From: Toxotes chatareus
Lineage: Eukaryota; Chordata; Actinopteri; Toxotidae
DNA length: 64,000 nucleotides
Assembly (NCBI GenBank): GCA_016801885.1
Contig: CM028892.1
Location: forward strand, 11,106,114-11,170,113
Direction of reading: 5' to 3'
Positions 37,267-49,571 of this stretch are shown here, in pieces (positions within the stretch are counted from its first letter, which is position 1; every line of letters begins with the position of its first letter). A program made the translations under genes and the position numbers. Below the pieces are notes generated by a model. That model worked only from the letters and a program-made list of their open reading frames with translations. It was not told where the DNA came from and did not search any database.

Positions 37267-40200
37267 ATCAGTGGCATCAGTGGCATCAGTGGCATCAGTG
37301 GCATCAGTGGCAGTAGTGGCAGTAGTGGCATCAGTGGCATCAGTGGCAGTAGTGGCATCAGTGGCATCAGTGGCAGTAGTGGCATCAGTGGCATCAGTGG
37401 CAGTAGTGGCATCAGTGGCATCAGTGGCAGTGGCATCAGTGGCAGTAGTGGCAGTAGTGGCATCAGTGGCATCAGTGGCAGTAGTGGCAGTAGTGGCATC
37501 AGTGGCAGTAGTGGCATCAGTGGCATCAGTGGCAGTAGTGGCATCAGTGGCATCAGTGGCAGTAGTGGCATCAGTGGCAGTAGTGGCATCAGTGGCATCA
37601 GTGGCAGTAGTGGCAGTAGTGGCATCAGTGGCATCAGTGGCAGTAGTGGCAGTAGTGGCATCAGTGGCAGTAGTGGCATCAGTGGCAGTAGTGGCATCAG
37701 TGGCATCAGTGGCAGTAGTGGCATCAGTGGCATCAGTGGCAGTAGTGGCAGTAGTGGCATCAGTGGCAGTAGTGGCATCAGTGGCATCAGTGGCAGTAGT
37801 GGCATCAGTGTGGCATCAGTGGCATCAGTGGTGGCAGTGGCAGTGGCATCAGTGGCAGTAGTGGCATCAGTGGCAGTAGTGGCATCAGTGGCATCAGTGG
37901 CAGTAGTGGCATCAGTGGCATCAGTGGCATCAGTGGCATAGTGGCATCAGTGGCAGTGGCAGTAGTGGCATCAGTGGCAGTGGCAGTAGTGGCATCAGTG
38001 GCATCAGTGGCATCAGTGGCAGTAGTGGCATCAGTGGCATCAGTGGCAGTAGTGGCAGTAGTGGCATCAGTGGCAGTAGTGGCATCAGTGGCATCAGTGG
38101 CAGTAGTGGCATCAGTGGCATCAGTGGCAGTAGTGGCATCAGTGGCAGTAGTGGCATCAGTGGCATCAGTGGCAGTAGTGGCAGTCAGTGGCATCAGTGG
38201 CAGCAGTGGCAGCAGTGGCATCAGTGGCATCAGTGGCGGTAGTGGCATCAGTGGCAGGTGGCATCAGTGGCATCAGTGGCATCAGTGGCATCAGTGGCAG
38301 TAGTGGCATCAGTGGCAGTAGTGGCATCAGTGGCATCAGTGGCAGTAGTGGCATCAGTGGCAGTAGTGGCATCAGTGGCATCAGTGGCAGTAGTGGCATC
38401 AGTGGCAGTAGTGGCATCAGTGGCATCAGTGGCAGTAGTGGCAGTAGTGGCATCAGTGGCATCAGTGGCATCAGTGGCAGTAGTGGCAGTAGTGGCATCA
38501 GTGGCATCAGTGGCAGTAGTGGCAGTAGTGGCATCAGTGGCAGTAGTGGCATCATTGGTGGTAGTGGCAGTAGTGGCATCAGTGGTAGTGGCATCAGTGG
38601 CGTAAGTGGTGTAGTGGCATCAGTGGCATCGGTAGTGGCATCAGTGTCAGTGGCAGTAGTGGCAGTGGCAGTAGGCAGTCAGTGGCAGTGGCAGTGGCGG
38701 TAGTGGCATCAGTGTGGCAGTGGCATCAGTGGCAGTAGTGGCATCAGTGGCGGTAGTGGCAGTAGTGGCAGTGGCAGTGGCAGTCAGTGGCATCAGTGGC
38801 GGTAGTGGCATCAGTGGCATCAGTGGCGGTGGCAGTGGTCAGTGGCAGTGGCAGTGGCATCAGTGGCGGTAGTGGCGGTCAGTGGCATCAGTGGCAGTAG
38901 TGGCAGTGGTCAGTGGCGGTAGTGGTGGCATCAGTGGCATCAGTGGCAGTGGCAGTGGCATCAGTGGCATGGTAGTCAGGCAGTCAGTGGCATCAGTGGC
39001 AGTGGCAGTGGCAGTAGTGGCAGTGGCATCAGTGGCAGTAGTGGCATCAGTGGCATCAGTGGGCAGTGGGTGGTGGTAGTGGCATCAGTGGCGGTAGTGG
39101 CAGTAGTGGCATCAGTGGCAGTAGTGGCATCAGTGGCATCAGTGGCAGTAGTGGCATCAGTGGCATCAGTGGCAGTAGTGGCAGTAGTGGCATCAGTGGC
39201 AGTCAGTGGCAGTAGTGGCAGTAGTGGCATCAGTGGCATCAGTGGCAGTAGTGGCAGTAGTGGTGGCAGTGGCAGTGTGGCATCAGTGGCAGTGGGCAGT
39301 GGCATCAGTGGCAGTAGCAGTGGCGGTAGTGGCAGTAGTGGCATCAGTGGCAGTGGCATCAGTGGCAGTGGCAGTAGTGGCATCAGTGGCAGTCAGTGGC
39401 ATCAGTGGCGGTAGTGGCGGTGTGGCAGTAGTGGCATCAGTGGCAGTGGCAGTGGCATCAGTGGCATCAGTGGCAGTGGCATCAGTGGCAGTGGCAGTAG
39501 TGGCAGTGGCAGTGGCATCAGTGGCAGTAGTGGTAGTGGCAGTAGTGTAGTGGCAGTAGTGGTCAGTGGCAGTAGTGGCATCAGTGGCATCAGTGGCAGT
39601 GGTGGTGGCAGTAGGCAGTGGCATCAGTGGCAGTGGTGGCGTGGTGGGTAGTGGTAGTCAGTGGCAGTAGTGGCGGCAGTGGCAGTGGCATCAGTGGCAG
39701 TAGTGGCATCAGTGGTGGCAGTAGTGGCAGTAGTGGCATCAGTGGCATCAGTGGCAGTAGTGGCAGTAGTGGCATCAGTGGCATCAGTGGCAGTAGTGGC
39801 ATCAGTGGCATCAGTGGCAGTAGTGGCAGGAGTGGCAGTGGCATCAGTGGCAGTGGCATCAGTGGCAGTCAGTGGCAGTAGTGGTGGCAGTGGGCAGTGG
39901 CAGTGGCAGTAGTGGCAGTAGTGGCATCAGTGGCAGTAGTGGCAGTAGTGGCATCAGTGGCATCAGTGGCATCAGTGGCAGTAGTGGCAGTAGTGGCATC
40001 AGTGGCATCAGTGGCATCAGTGGCAGTAGTGGCAGTAGTGGCAGTAGTGGCATCAGTGGCATCAGTGGCAGTAGTGGCAGTAGTGGCATCAGTGGCATCA
40101 GTGGCAGTAGTGGCAGTAGTGGCATCAGTGGCAGTAGTGGCAGTAGTGGCAGTAGTGGCATCAGTGGCATCAGTGGCAGTAGTGGCATCAGTGGCATCAG

Positions 40201-41870
40201 TGGCATCAGTGGCAGTGGCATCAGTGGTAGTGGCAGTGGCAGTGGCAGTGGCAGTGGCATCAGTGGCGGTAGTGGCAGTAGTGGCATCAGTGGCAGTGGC
40301 ATCAGTGGCATCAGTGGCAGTGGCATCAGTGGCAGTGGCAGTGGCATCAGTGGCATCAGTCAGTGGCATCAGTGGCATCAGTGGCATCAGTGGCAGTAGT
40401 GGTGGCATCAGTGGCATCAGTGGCAGTAGTGGCATCAGTGGCATCAGTGGTAGTGGCAGTGGCATCAGTGGCATCAGTGGCAGTGGCAGTGGCATCAGTC
40501 AGTGGCAGTAGTGGCAGTAGTGGCATCAGTGGCAGTGGCATCAGTGGCATAGTGGCGTCAGTGGCAGTAGTGGCATCAGTGGCAGTGGCAGTGGCATCAG
40601 TGGCATCGGTGGCAGTAGTGGCAGTGGCATCAGTGGCAGTGGCAGTGGCAGTGGCAGTGGCAGTGGCGTGGCAGTGGCAGTGGCAGTGGCATCAGTGGTG
40701 GCGGTAGTGGCATCAGTGGCAGTGGCATCAGTGGCATCAGTGGTAGTGGCATCAGTGGCATCAGTGGCGGTCAGTGGTGGTGGCAGTGGCGGTGGCAGTG
40801 GCATCAGTGGCAGTCAGTGGCAGTAGTGGCAGTAGTGGCATCAGTGGCATCAGTGGCAGTAGTGGCATCAGTGGCATCAGTGGCAGCAGTAGTGGCATCA
40901 GTGGCATCAGTGGCAGTAGTGGCAGTAGTGGCAGTAGTGGGCAGTAGTGGCATCAGTGGCATCAGTGGCATCAGGTCAGTGGCATCAGTGGCAGTAGTGG
41001 CATCAGTGGCAGTGGCAGTGGCAGTGGCAGTCAGTGGCATCAGTGGCAGTAGTGGCAGTGGTGGTGTGGCAGTGGCAGTAGTGGCATCAGTGCAGTGGCA
41101 GTGGCAGTCAGTGGCAGTGGCAGTGGCATCAGTGGCAGTGGCAGTAGTGGCAGTGGCGGTAGTGGCATCAGTGGCGGTCAGTGGCATCAGTGGCAGTAGT
41201 GGTCAGTGGCATCAGTGGCATCAGTGGCAGTGGCAGTAGTGGCATCAGTGGCATCAGTGGCAGTGGCAGTAGTGGCAGTGGCATCAGTGGCATCAGTGGC
41301 GGTAGTCAGTGGCATCAGTGGCAGTGGCATCAGTGGCGGTAGTGGCAGTGGGCAGTAGCAGTAGTGGCATCAGTAGGGTAGTGGCATCAGTGGCAGTGGT
41401 CAGTGGCATCAGTGGCAGTGGCATCAGTGGCATAGTGGCAGTAGTGGCATCAGTGGCAGTAGTGGCAGTAGTGGCATCAGTGGCAGTGGCGATAGTGGCA
41501 GTGGCATCAGTGGCAGTGGCATCAGTGGCAGTGGCATCAGTGGCATCAGGTAGTGGCAGTGGCATCAGTGGCAGTGGCAGTGGCAGTAGTGGCATCAGTG
41601 GCAGTAGTGGCAGTCAGTGGCAGTGGCAGTAGTGGCAGTGGCATCAGTGGCAGTGGCGGTAGTGGCATAGTGGCATCAGTGGCAGTAGTGGCATCAGTCA
41701 GTGGCAGTAGTGGCAGTAGTGGCAGTAGTGGCAGTGGCAGTGGCATCAGTAGTGGCAGTGGTAGTGGCATCAGTGGCAGTAGGCATAGTGGCAGTGGCAG
41801 TGGCAGTGGTGGCATCAGTGGCATCAGTGGCAGTAGTGGCATCAGTGGCATCAGTGGCAGTAGTGGCAGT
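37267..41870. repeat. Minisatellite of about 4.6 kb, 9-bp units
   Basis: An array of two related 9-bp units, GGCATCAGT and GGCAGTAGT, mixed with a 6-bp short form GGCAGT and rarer variants (GGCGGTAGT, GGTGGC). The first roughly 540 bases are almost regular, with recurring blocks of one or two copies of each unit. To the right, 6-bp units and single-base or 4-base insertions (GGCAGTCAGT) become frequent. Because the unit is a multiple of three and has stop codons in few frames, both strands carry long artificial frames (Ala-Ser-Val/Ala-Val-Val and Gly-Ile-Ser/Gly-Ser-Ser on +; Met-Pro-Leu/Leu-Pro-Leu and Thr-Asp-Ala-type on -). Frames are broken by indels and have no flanking exons, so I do not call a protein. 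Confidence 0.97.
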
Positions 41871-41988
41871 ACGACCCTTCTCCTCTCAGTTGTTTCTGCT
41901 CCTCCAGTCGTACTAATGTAAATATTTGTGTATGAATCAGATCCTCACTGACCTTTTCCCCTGTTCTGTTTCCCCAGAGGCTTCAGGA

Positions 41989-42013
41989 CACACACACACA
42001 CACACACACACAC
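41989..42013. repeat. (CA)n microsatellite
   Basis: CA run about 120 bp beyond the end of the minisatellite. Confidence 0.9.
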
Positions 42014-43564
42014 GAGTGATGTGATGGCAGCTTGCCATGAACTCAGTCACCCCTTCACAATAAAAGCTGAGCTTTGGGACTGCATCTCTCTTCTTGCTTT
42101 TTCTTGTCCAAATCTCTCCAGGACTTTCCAGGACCTGACTCAAAAGTCAAGGCTGTGGCAGATATATCCTGTTTACACTGTCAGTCCTGATTTAACTATA
42201 CTGAGTCCCTGATGTGCAAGGTCAGTTTGGAATCAGAGGTTGGGAAATCACTGGCTCTCATTCATGGTGAAGAAAGAATGCATCCCCATCCACTCTGATA
42301 TTTACTGACATTTACAGGCGTTCTGTGAGCCAGTCTCTGTACCACTGCTGTGTGCAGTTTCCCCAAATTAACTTTCCCACCATCCCTCTCCACAGTGAGA
42401 CTGTCTCACCAAAACTTCTGTCTCCCACCAAGTCCAGAATCCCACTGGCATGCACTGTGGAGGTCTGCATCTTTCAGGTCAATTAAATTCAATTAAGTTG
42501 AACTGTGGCTGCAAAACCTGGAGGAAGATCAGCATTGTGCTCTCTCCTTTGGATAGAATGGCTTTGCTTTGTGATGGTGTGAAAGCCCTGTGGGTTTTTT
42601 AGCAGAGAAAATAAAGTGATGGCGTTCTGGATTAAGATGGCAGCCATCAAACAGCAGTCAGCTTCCATGCCAGCTGTTTCACCTCTGCTGCTTGTTTTGC
42701 TTTGTCAGGCAGTCACACAAACATGGATACGTTTCCATGAGTGAAACTTCAACCAAATTCAGTTCTATGCAAAGCGAACCCAGTGACGTCAGTCAGCAGC
42801 CAGAGGTAAATACACACCACACTGATCTCGTTTAAATGTATAGAATCCAGGCAGCAGCTGTGTGTGACAGCTCACTGACAAACCAGAGCGAGACCTGTAC
42901 GTTTACAAGCATGATCAAAGTTGGAAAACCATCAACAGCGATGGAAAACAGGAAGAGGCTGCAGGAAATGAGCAGACCCTACAATCACACTGGAGTCATC
43001 TTTTTAGACTCAGTACAGGTTAAATAAATCACTTGTTAGAACTGATATATTTTCACATTCCAGTAATGATCTTGTGGGACCGCCGGGTGGGAAACTCAAC
43101 CCTGCCAAACCCTGGCTCCTCTGGAACAGGCTGCGTTCCTGTCGAGAAATTACCCAGCTCTCCAGGGAAGTTCACAGTGCATTTTATCTCTTTGATTTCT
43201 TTCCTCAAAACAGTTTCAGCTCATTCTTTCCTTGGCCTCTGCAGCGGTGTTGTTATTCAGAGCATCGTTAGCTCAGCTCAGCTCTGAAATTGATTTGACA
43301 AACAGCGAATACGTGAGTCATAGATGAAATTTCCCACCTTGGCGGAGCTTCGGGCCCCTTCGTTCCTCGACGGTTTGGGCTGTAATGGATGCTGTTATGA
43401 CTGTGAAGAGGAGGGAAAACACCCGTCCAAACTTTCCCTCTGAGCTGCCCTCTGCCCTCCTAACCCTACCAGGCGAGCAGCAGAGTAGCACACTAACCTA
43501 AATTTAGCCTGTTAGTGCTTCAGTGTTTCTGTTTCTGCAGGCTGAGCTGTTGTAATGCTGCTGC

Positions 43565-43840
43565 GGTGTGTGTGTGTGTGTGTGTGTGTGTTCATTAACA
43601 AGCGTCACACGGTTTTAATTTGGGGGTTTTATGAGCCGATAAACACACAGACACGTATTTACTCTGCCACTCAGGCTGTGTGTGTGTGTGTGTGTGTGTG
43701 TGTCGGGTTTTGGGGGACCGGCCCTTGGGACGAACTCCACCAGCACATACTGTTATTACTGCTGTTATACACACACACTGTGGCTCATCTGGGATTGATT
43801 AACATCACCACTTTCCTACACACACACACACACACACACT
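43565..43840. repeat. Cluster of (TG)n, (TG)n and (CA)n microsatellites
   Basis: TG runs at 43,565-43,591 and 43,676-43,703, then a CA run at 43,819-43,840, all within 280 bp. The last run is complementary to the first two. Confidence 0.9.
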
Positions 43841-43923
43841 TCAGCTTGATTCCTTCACAGGAGTTTTGTGTTTCTGAAGTTTAGTTTAGTTCAACCTTCA
43901 TTAAAATGAAGACAGAGTGACAC

Positions 43924-44010
43924 TGATGATGATGATGATGAAGATGGTGACACATGGATGACAGCGCCAACACTCACAGTGATGATGATGATGATGATGA
44001 TGGTGGTGGT
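43924..44010. repeat. (GAT)n microsatellites
   Basis: GAT runs at about 43,924-43,940 and 43,979-44,001, the second followed by GGT repeats. Confidence 0.85.
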
Positions 44011-45860
44011 AACGGCAGCAGTGATGATGTCTATTCACAGAAATGGGTTCACACTCAGTGAGGAGTCTGTCTCAGAGTGCTATCCTGTCATCACCAGATG
44101 GACGTGTGTGACCTGAGACCAGTTTGTAGTGTGGCAGACTGGAGGACAGGGCTTCAGCTTGGAGCCCCTCCCATCACAAACCTTTGCCAGCGTCTGTGTT
44201 CGTGTAGCGTGAGAATGTCGTTGTAGGATCACTGTGTGAGGCACAGACGACTTGAACACTTTTAAAAACACAGAAACTTTGTGCAAACATCAGATTGAAG
44301 ATAAGAGCCGGAGGAAATTCCTGCTCTCAAAGGCAAATCCACTGAACCTGGACGCTTTGGTTCACGTTTGCACCAACAGCTCCCAGCTCCCTGTTTGCTT
44401 TACAGCACACGCTGCAGTAACAGGTTCAGATAAATCTCTGCAGCTGAAGCAGATAACCTCTGACCTCTCTGAGTCTCTTCCTGTCAGAGATGTAAGGAGG
44501 AGCGGGAACGAGCTGCCACGCTGTCGCATTCATTAACACCTCTGTCTGTCACACACACGTCTGCACACACCTACAGGTCGACTGTTTGCTGGCTGCACTG
44601 CTCTGTAGAGCAGCCAAAAACACACTGAGAGCGAGTGACAGAGGGTGGGATGACTGACAGCTGATGGTTCATAGTAAAACATATCACAGGGCCACAGCCA
44701 GGAAGTCTGAGCCCTGCAGGACTCGCTCAGCTGCTCTGCAGCCTCCTCTCCTCTCTAACAGTCCTGTTTCGCCACCTGCTGGGCGACAGTACAAACTACA
44801 GTTTGGATGCTGCACATGACTGATGACACCTCAGCCACCTCAACAACCACAGGCGACAGAAAGGATGGACAAATGCTGCTGATCGAGAAGATTCACGACA
44901 GTTTATTGACAAACTAATCAGTGAAGTGAGAGAATAACTGGGAGATTAATCACAAAGTGCAGACTTATTGTGCAAAACTTTTGTTTCTCACAAATGTGTC
45001 TTTAAAATGAATGAGTGTAACGTGGTGTGATGATCCCAGGCACAGTAAATCTGTGTGGAATACTTCATAACCACAAAAGTGAAAAATCCTAATGCAGAAA
45101 ATCAGAAAAATGACAGTGAATATCAAAAGGAAACAGGAAGTGAAGTCCACCAGAAGTGAGCTATATGAAGACAGAGTGAGACTTTAATGTTCCAACATGG
45201 AGGTAATCCTCATCCACAGGGATCAACAATTAGCGTCTTCGCTGAGACTTTCATTCGCTTCACTGTCAGTTTCTGTCTTACTGTAATCCTCCTGCTCTCC
45301 CACAGTGTGACGAGCAGAAACACACCCACTGCCCTCAGCTGGTCACGTCTGAGCACATACCACTGGACCAGGGCAACAGCTGCACACAGGAACACACAGG
45401 ACACACACTGACCAATTTCTAGATGATAGAAATGAACAGCAAACATGCACCTTTGCCACAGGCGTTTGTATTTCACTTGTTCATAGATAAATCATCTCTA
45501 ATCACTTATTTAAATGTGTTCTGACGCTCATCTGTCATGATCCCATGGATCTGACGCAGTGTGGTTTATCACATGCTGACTGAAGAACTGGAGAACAGCA
45601 GAGGTAGAAGTATTCATAGATAGAAGTAGAATGAGTGTGAGGAGAAGTACGAGCGCAGGTAATTGAGCGGTGGGGAGGAAACTGAAGCACTTTCCAGCTG
45701 CTGTTATTGTTCAGCACAATTATCCAGGTCACGTCAAAGGCCGCTGTGAAACTGGATCCCTGCAGACACCCAATATCTGTGAGAGGAAACACCACTGTAC
45801 CATCACTGTCCGGAGGGAGGAAGTGAAGGGTCTGCATGGTCTGAACAAACTGACAAGGCT

Positions 45861-45920
45861 AGGCTAACTGTTTCCCTCTGTTTCCAGTCTTTATGCTAAG
45901 CTAAGCTAACTGGCTGCTTC
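45861..45920. repeat. Fragment of an abundant teleost dispersed repeat
   Basis: Contains TTTCCAGTCTTTATGCTAAG followed by CTAAGCTAACTGGCTGC. From memory this phrase is part of a repeat found thousands of times in percomorph genomes. The copy is short or decayed; its borders are not visible to me. Confidence 0.5.
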
Positions 45921-46780
45921 ATGAAAGTAAATATGCATCCTTCCCAAAAAGAGAATTTATCCATTTAAGATCTTGATTGATTAAATGATTAAAAACACAG
46001 CATTACACCAAATTTACATTATTCACGTTTGCATTTATGTTCTGTGTGACTTAAGTTGCATTTTCAATGGCTGCTGCAAGGAAAGTAAAACTCCCTTTAA
46101 GGACTGAAGAAACGCCTGAGACATTTAGCTCACTAAAAGCTAAAAAAGCCAAATACAATTTGGGTTAAAAAGCTGCGGGACAAACCGGGCTACGCGCTGT
46201 CTGTCCTCGATTAATGGACGTGGACGGACGACGGCGGCAGAGAGTGGTTTATCTGGGCCGGGGATTTGAACGGCATTAGTGTAATCTTTCTCTCTGTGAC
46301 CAACAGGTCTGCTCATCATTTATCCAATACATCCCTGCTTCATCCTACAGATGAGAATAAATAATGGCACATCTGGGCTGTGGCTCTCTTCTGATATCTG
46401 TCAGTAAAGATTTTCGGAAATGAAAGGTTGTGTAAACGTTTTCTCTTTGGTTCCACATGGATTCTTTTGTCCTAATCAACAAGTTTCTCCGCTGTTAGTC
46501 ATCGTTTTTTTTTTAATATGTGACACCTTTAAACATCTGTCTTTGTAGATTTCTGGCTCTTTATCCAGTGGAGTCACGAGAAAATCACAGGGCACCTAAA
46601 AGAGCAGGCCCTGACCTTTGACCTCTTTAATAAGGTTTCTTGTCACGCTGTCAAGAACCACTCTGCGTATTTTAATCTACAGGTGAAGCTTAAATTTTTA
46701 CTCTTGCACATTTTCGTATGCAACTCTCATCACTTGGAAACGATCAATAAACTGTACAATACAAAAAGCTGCACAGTTTG

Positions 46781-46835
46781 CTGGTTGTTGCTGGTTGTTG
46801 TTGGTTGTTGCTGGTTGTTGCTGGTTGTTGCTGGT
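46781..46835. repeat. 10-bp tandem repeat
   Basis: About 5.5 copies of CTGGTTGTTG; the third copy has T for C at its first base. Confidence 0.9.
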
Positions 46836-47229
46836 CAGCTCTAGCTTGCGGTGCTACATCAGGAAGAAAAATACGTGATAACATACAGTACAATGATATA
46901 AACAAAAAATAAGTGAACAAAGCAAACAAAACAACAAATAAACAAATGCATATATATAACACAATAATGACATAACATTTTTTTTAACCTTTTAAAGCTT
47001 CTTTTTTTCATTCATCCTGATCAAGACATTATTAAAAACCTGTTGTGATTAAATGTATAAATCTATAAATAAACCTGGGAACAACCTGGAGATAAACACC
47101 CTCTGCCTGCAGTCAATCAAATCTGTCCAGACCCTCTAATTCTCAGCTCTGTGGCCCAGTTTGGCTCCAATCTCTTAAAGCTCCCTTCGGCTCTCATAAC
47201 CCCCTCCCACAACACAACCACAGCGCTGC

Positions 47230-47446
47230 ATGGTGAATAATTGACAAGCTCTCCCTCTCTTCCCCTCCCTTCCCCTCCCCTCCCCTCTCTGTGTCTCTTT
47301 CCATCACTCTGTCTTTGTGGTGTCGCTCGTTTTCCGGACAGTGACAACCCTCCCTCTCCTCCATCATGTCCAGTTTCCACCTGCTGCCGGCTGCATGTTG
47401 ACGACTCCCAGCAGGTAAACAGACGGAAACACAGGAGCAGCTGCTG
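47230..47446 (+). promoter_or_regulatory. Possible promoter / noncoding first exon of the LRR gene
   Basis: A strong polypyrimidine block (TCCCC repeats, 47,250-47,290) is followed by GC-richer sequence and a donor-like GCTG|GTAAGA at 47,446/47,447. The LRR coding exon begins after an acceptor (ACTTTTCAG, ending at 47,829), so a noncoding 5' exon is needed; this is the nearest good candidate. Inferred only. Confidence 0.3.
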
Positions 47447-47842
47447 GTAAGACAAGACGCAGAGCGTTAGAGCAGGAGAGGAGGCTGCTTAGAGTTTTAG
47501 CTGTTTACATTTGGACTTTTTTCAGGACAGTTCAGCTGCTGTTTGTCATGTCGGGAAACAGCAGACACAGCTTTTCCTCCCTTCTTCTTTCTTCTGGACT
47601 CTACAGATTATCATCGCGAGCAGACTGGACCTTTATGAGAATATTAAGATAAAATAAAAACAAATCCTGGATTAAAACACCTGAGTAGTTGAGGATCCAG
47701 AAGACAATTGGAGTGTTTGATCAGCAACCTGACAAACTTTTCAAACTTTTATTTTTTAATGAAGTGATAAAACAGTAAAATGATTAAACACTGAAAATGT
47801 CCCTAAATATTAAACTGCTCACTTTTCAGAGCTGTTGGAGTC

Positions 47843-48898
47843 ATGAAGGAGTTGGTGTTCCTCCTGCTGGTGGTGACGGAGGCGTCCCACAGGGGGTGTG
47901 AGAAGGGCTGCTACTGTCGAGGAGACCTGAGGTTCACCATCTGCTCTCAGGCTCTGTTCGCTCAGCTGCCCCGCAGAGTCCCCCGCAGCACTGAGCTCCT
48001 CGACCTGTCCGACAACCACATCTCCATCATCCCCCAACGCTCCTTCATAGAGAACCGCAAACTCAGAGTCCTCCTGCTGCAGAACAACAGCATCAGCGTG
48101 GTGGAGGACGGCGGCTTCTCTGAGCTGGAGTTCCTGCAGAAACTGGACCTAAGCTGGAACCAGATCTCCTCCCTGACTGAGGGTTTCTCCGTCGGTCTGG
48201 CTTCGCTGCGGGAGCTGCAGCTCGCCCACAACCGCCTGACAACCCTGGACAGCACGAGCTTCGTGCACCTGGACAGCCTCCAGAGGTTAAGCCTGACCAG
48301 CAACGCAATCCACACCATCCATGTGAGGTCGTTCTCGTCCATGAGCACCCTGCGGCAGCTCCACTTGGAGGACAACCGACTGACGTCTCTGCAGAGCGGC
48401 ATCTTCTCCATGCTGCGCTCCCTGGAGGTCCTCAACCTGGCCGAAAACTGGATCAACGAGATGGAGATGTCCGTCTTCAAGCCGCTCATCAGCATGACTT
48501 TGCTCAACCTCTCTGACAACCAGCTGTCCACCATCTACTTCAAGACGTTTCAGAGCATCCACACCTACAGCACCCACATCCTGCTGAAGGGGAACCCCTG
48601 GAACTGCGACTGCGACCTGCAGAGACTTTTCCGGAAGCTGCAGAGCATCCACAGGCTCTTCCTGGACGACTACTACAACCTCACCTGCAAGGCTCCGCCC
48701 GTCCTCCAGGACTACCGGCTGATGGACGTGGACACGGAGCTGTGCATCGCCGAGACGGTCACCGTGCTCATCATCACCGTCACCGTGGTGATCACCGTGC
48801 TGGCCGCTATGCTGATGGGCGAGAGGAAGAGGAAGAAGAGGAAGAAGGGGAAGCACTGGACACAGCAGGACGAGCTGTCGGATGAGTCGGACTACTGA
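47843..48898 (+). CDS. Leucine-rich-repeat single-pass membrane protein, 351 aa (family not named)
   Basis: One coding exon entered 13 bases before the ATG through an acceptor ending at 47,829. The order is a signal peptide (about 1-17, ELVFLLLVV), a Cys-rich LRR N-cap with C-x3-C-x-C-x8-C (residues 19-34), eight LRRs of about 24 residues (LLDLSDNHISIIP first; LLNLSDNQLSTI last), and an LRR C-cap starting NPWNCDCDLQRLF and closing with ...TELC. Then come a hydrophobic segment of about 22 residues (VLIITVTVVITVLAAMLMG), a very basic stretch (ERKRKKRKKGKHW) and a short acidic end (DELSDESDY). It should be a type I plasma-membrane protein with the LRRs outside, a common layout for adhesion or receptor proteins. 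The tail has no recognisable signalling domain. Layout is like small LRR membrane proteins (LRTM/LRRC types), but the sequence does not match any I recall. Confidence 0.85.
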   Translation: MKELVFLLLVVTEASHRGCEKGCYCRGDLRFTICSQALFAQLPRRVPRSTELLDLSDNHISIIPQRSFIENRKLRVLLLQNNSISVVEDGGFSELEFLQKLDLSWNQISSLTEGFSVGLASLRELQLAHNRLTTLDSTSFVHLDSLQRLSLTSNAIHTIHVRSFSSMSTLRQLHLEDNRLTSLQSGIFSMLRSLEVLNLAENWINEMEMSVFKPLISMTLLNLSDNQLSTIYFKTFQSIHTYSTHILLKGNPWNCDCDLQRLFRKLQSIHRLFLDDYYNLTCKAPPVLQDYRLMDVDTELCIAETVTVLIITVTVVITVLAAMLMGERKRKKRKKGKHWTQQDELSDESDY

Positions 48899-49571
48899 AA
48901 CACGTCCTCCCCCTCTGCTCCTGTCCGAGATGAACCACAGTTCACAGTCCGTCCTTTTTACTCTCTTTACTTTCAGGAACTGAGCGTTGTTGCTTAAATC
49001 CCACAGGAACGTCTGCGTGCCTGGGAACAGATTTCAAACACTCAGCATCTGCTTCTTAAAAACTCTTTCATTTTCTTGATCTGCTTTATATTTCTGAAGT
49101 TGCTCTCCCTTCATTTGCCTGGTACAGAATGTTTTTCTCACCTCAAACGTTTGAATGGTAAATATAATTGTATATGTGAAGGGATGTGATGAAGTTAATG
49201 TTCCTGATGTGACATTAAATCGGATGCTGTGACATGTAACTGTATGAAGTTTCTCATTTAAGACAAAACACTTGTCAGCGCACATCAGCTGTTTACACTG
49301 ACCTACAGCGACCCCCGCAGGCAGCAGGATGTAATGCACTGAAAATCTTTTTTATGACATTTGATTTCCATTTCTTTTGCATACCCCGCCCATCTGGTTG
49401 TCTCATACTCAGATGAGAGCTTGTTTCCTGAGAGGACAGAGCCATCCATTAGGGTTTTATATACGATGAATAACTAACAATGTAAAAATAACAAAGCAAA
49501 TCATGACTGTCATGGATTCCTACTTATTATGATTCTTTTTTTCATATAATACCCCTACCGGATATCTACAA

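Larger units (their letters stand above)
41871..47229. other. Gene-free stretch between the minisatellite and the LRR gene
   Basis: No coding exon of a known family and no RNA gene seen. It holds CA/GT runs (41,989-42,013; 43,565-43,591; 43,676-43,703; 43,819-43,840), GAT runs, a dispersed-repeat fragment (45,861-45,920) and a 10-bp tandem repeat (46,781-46,835). GC-richer segments at about 43,290-43,400 and 46,180-46,400 differ from their surroundings and may be regulatory. Confidence 0.6.

Noticed and set aside
37053..37805. Minus-strand frame of 250 codons (Met-Pro-Leu/Leu-Pro-Leu repeats)
   Set aside because: It is a reading of the minisatellite: the 9-bp unit keeps most frames open on both strands. 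No flanking exon, no domain, and frames break at indels. The same applies to all long frames from 37,053 to 41,921.
37267..41870. Repeat array as a CRISPR array
   Set aside because: Units are 9 bp and contiguous with no unique spacers, and the genome is vertebrate.
47962..48856. Long open frames antisense to the LRR gene
   Set aside because: They are shadows of the biased codon use in the LRR coding strand, with no promoter, splice or family support.
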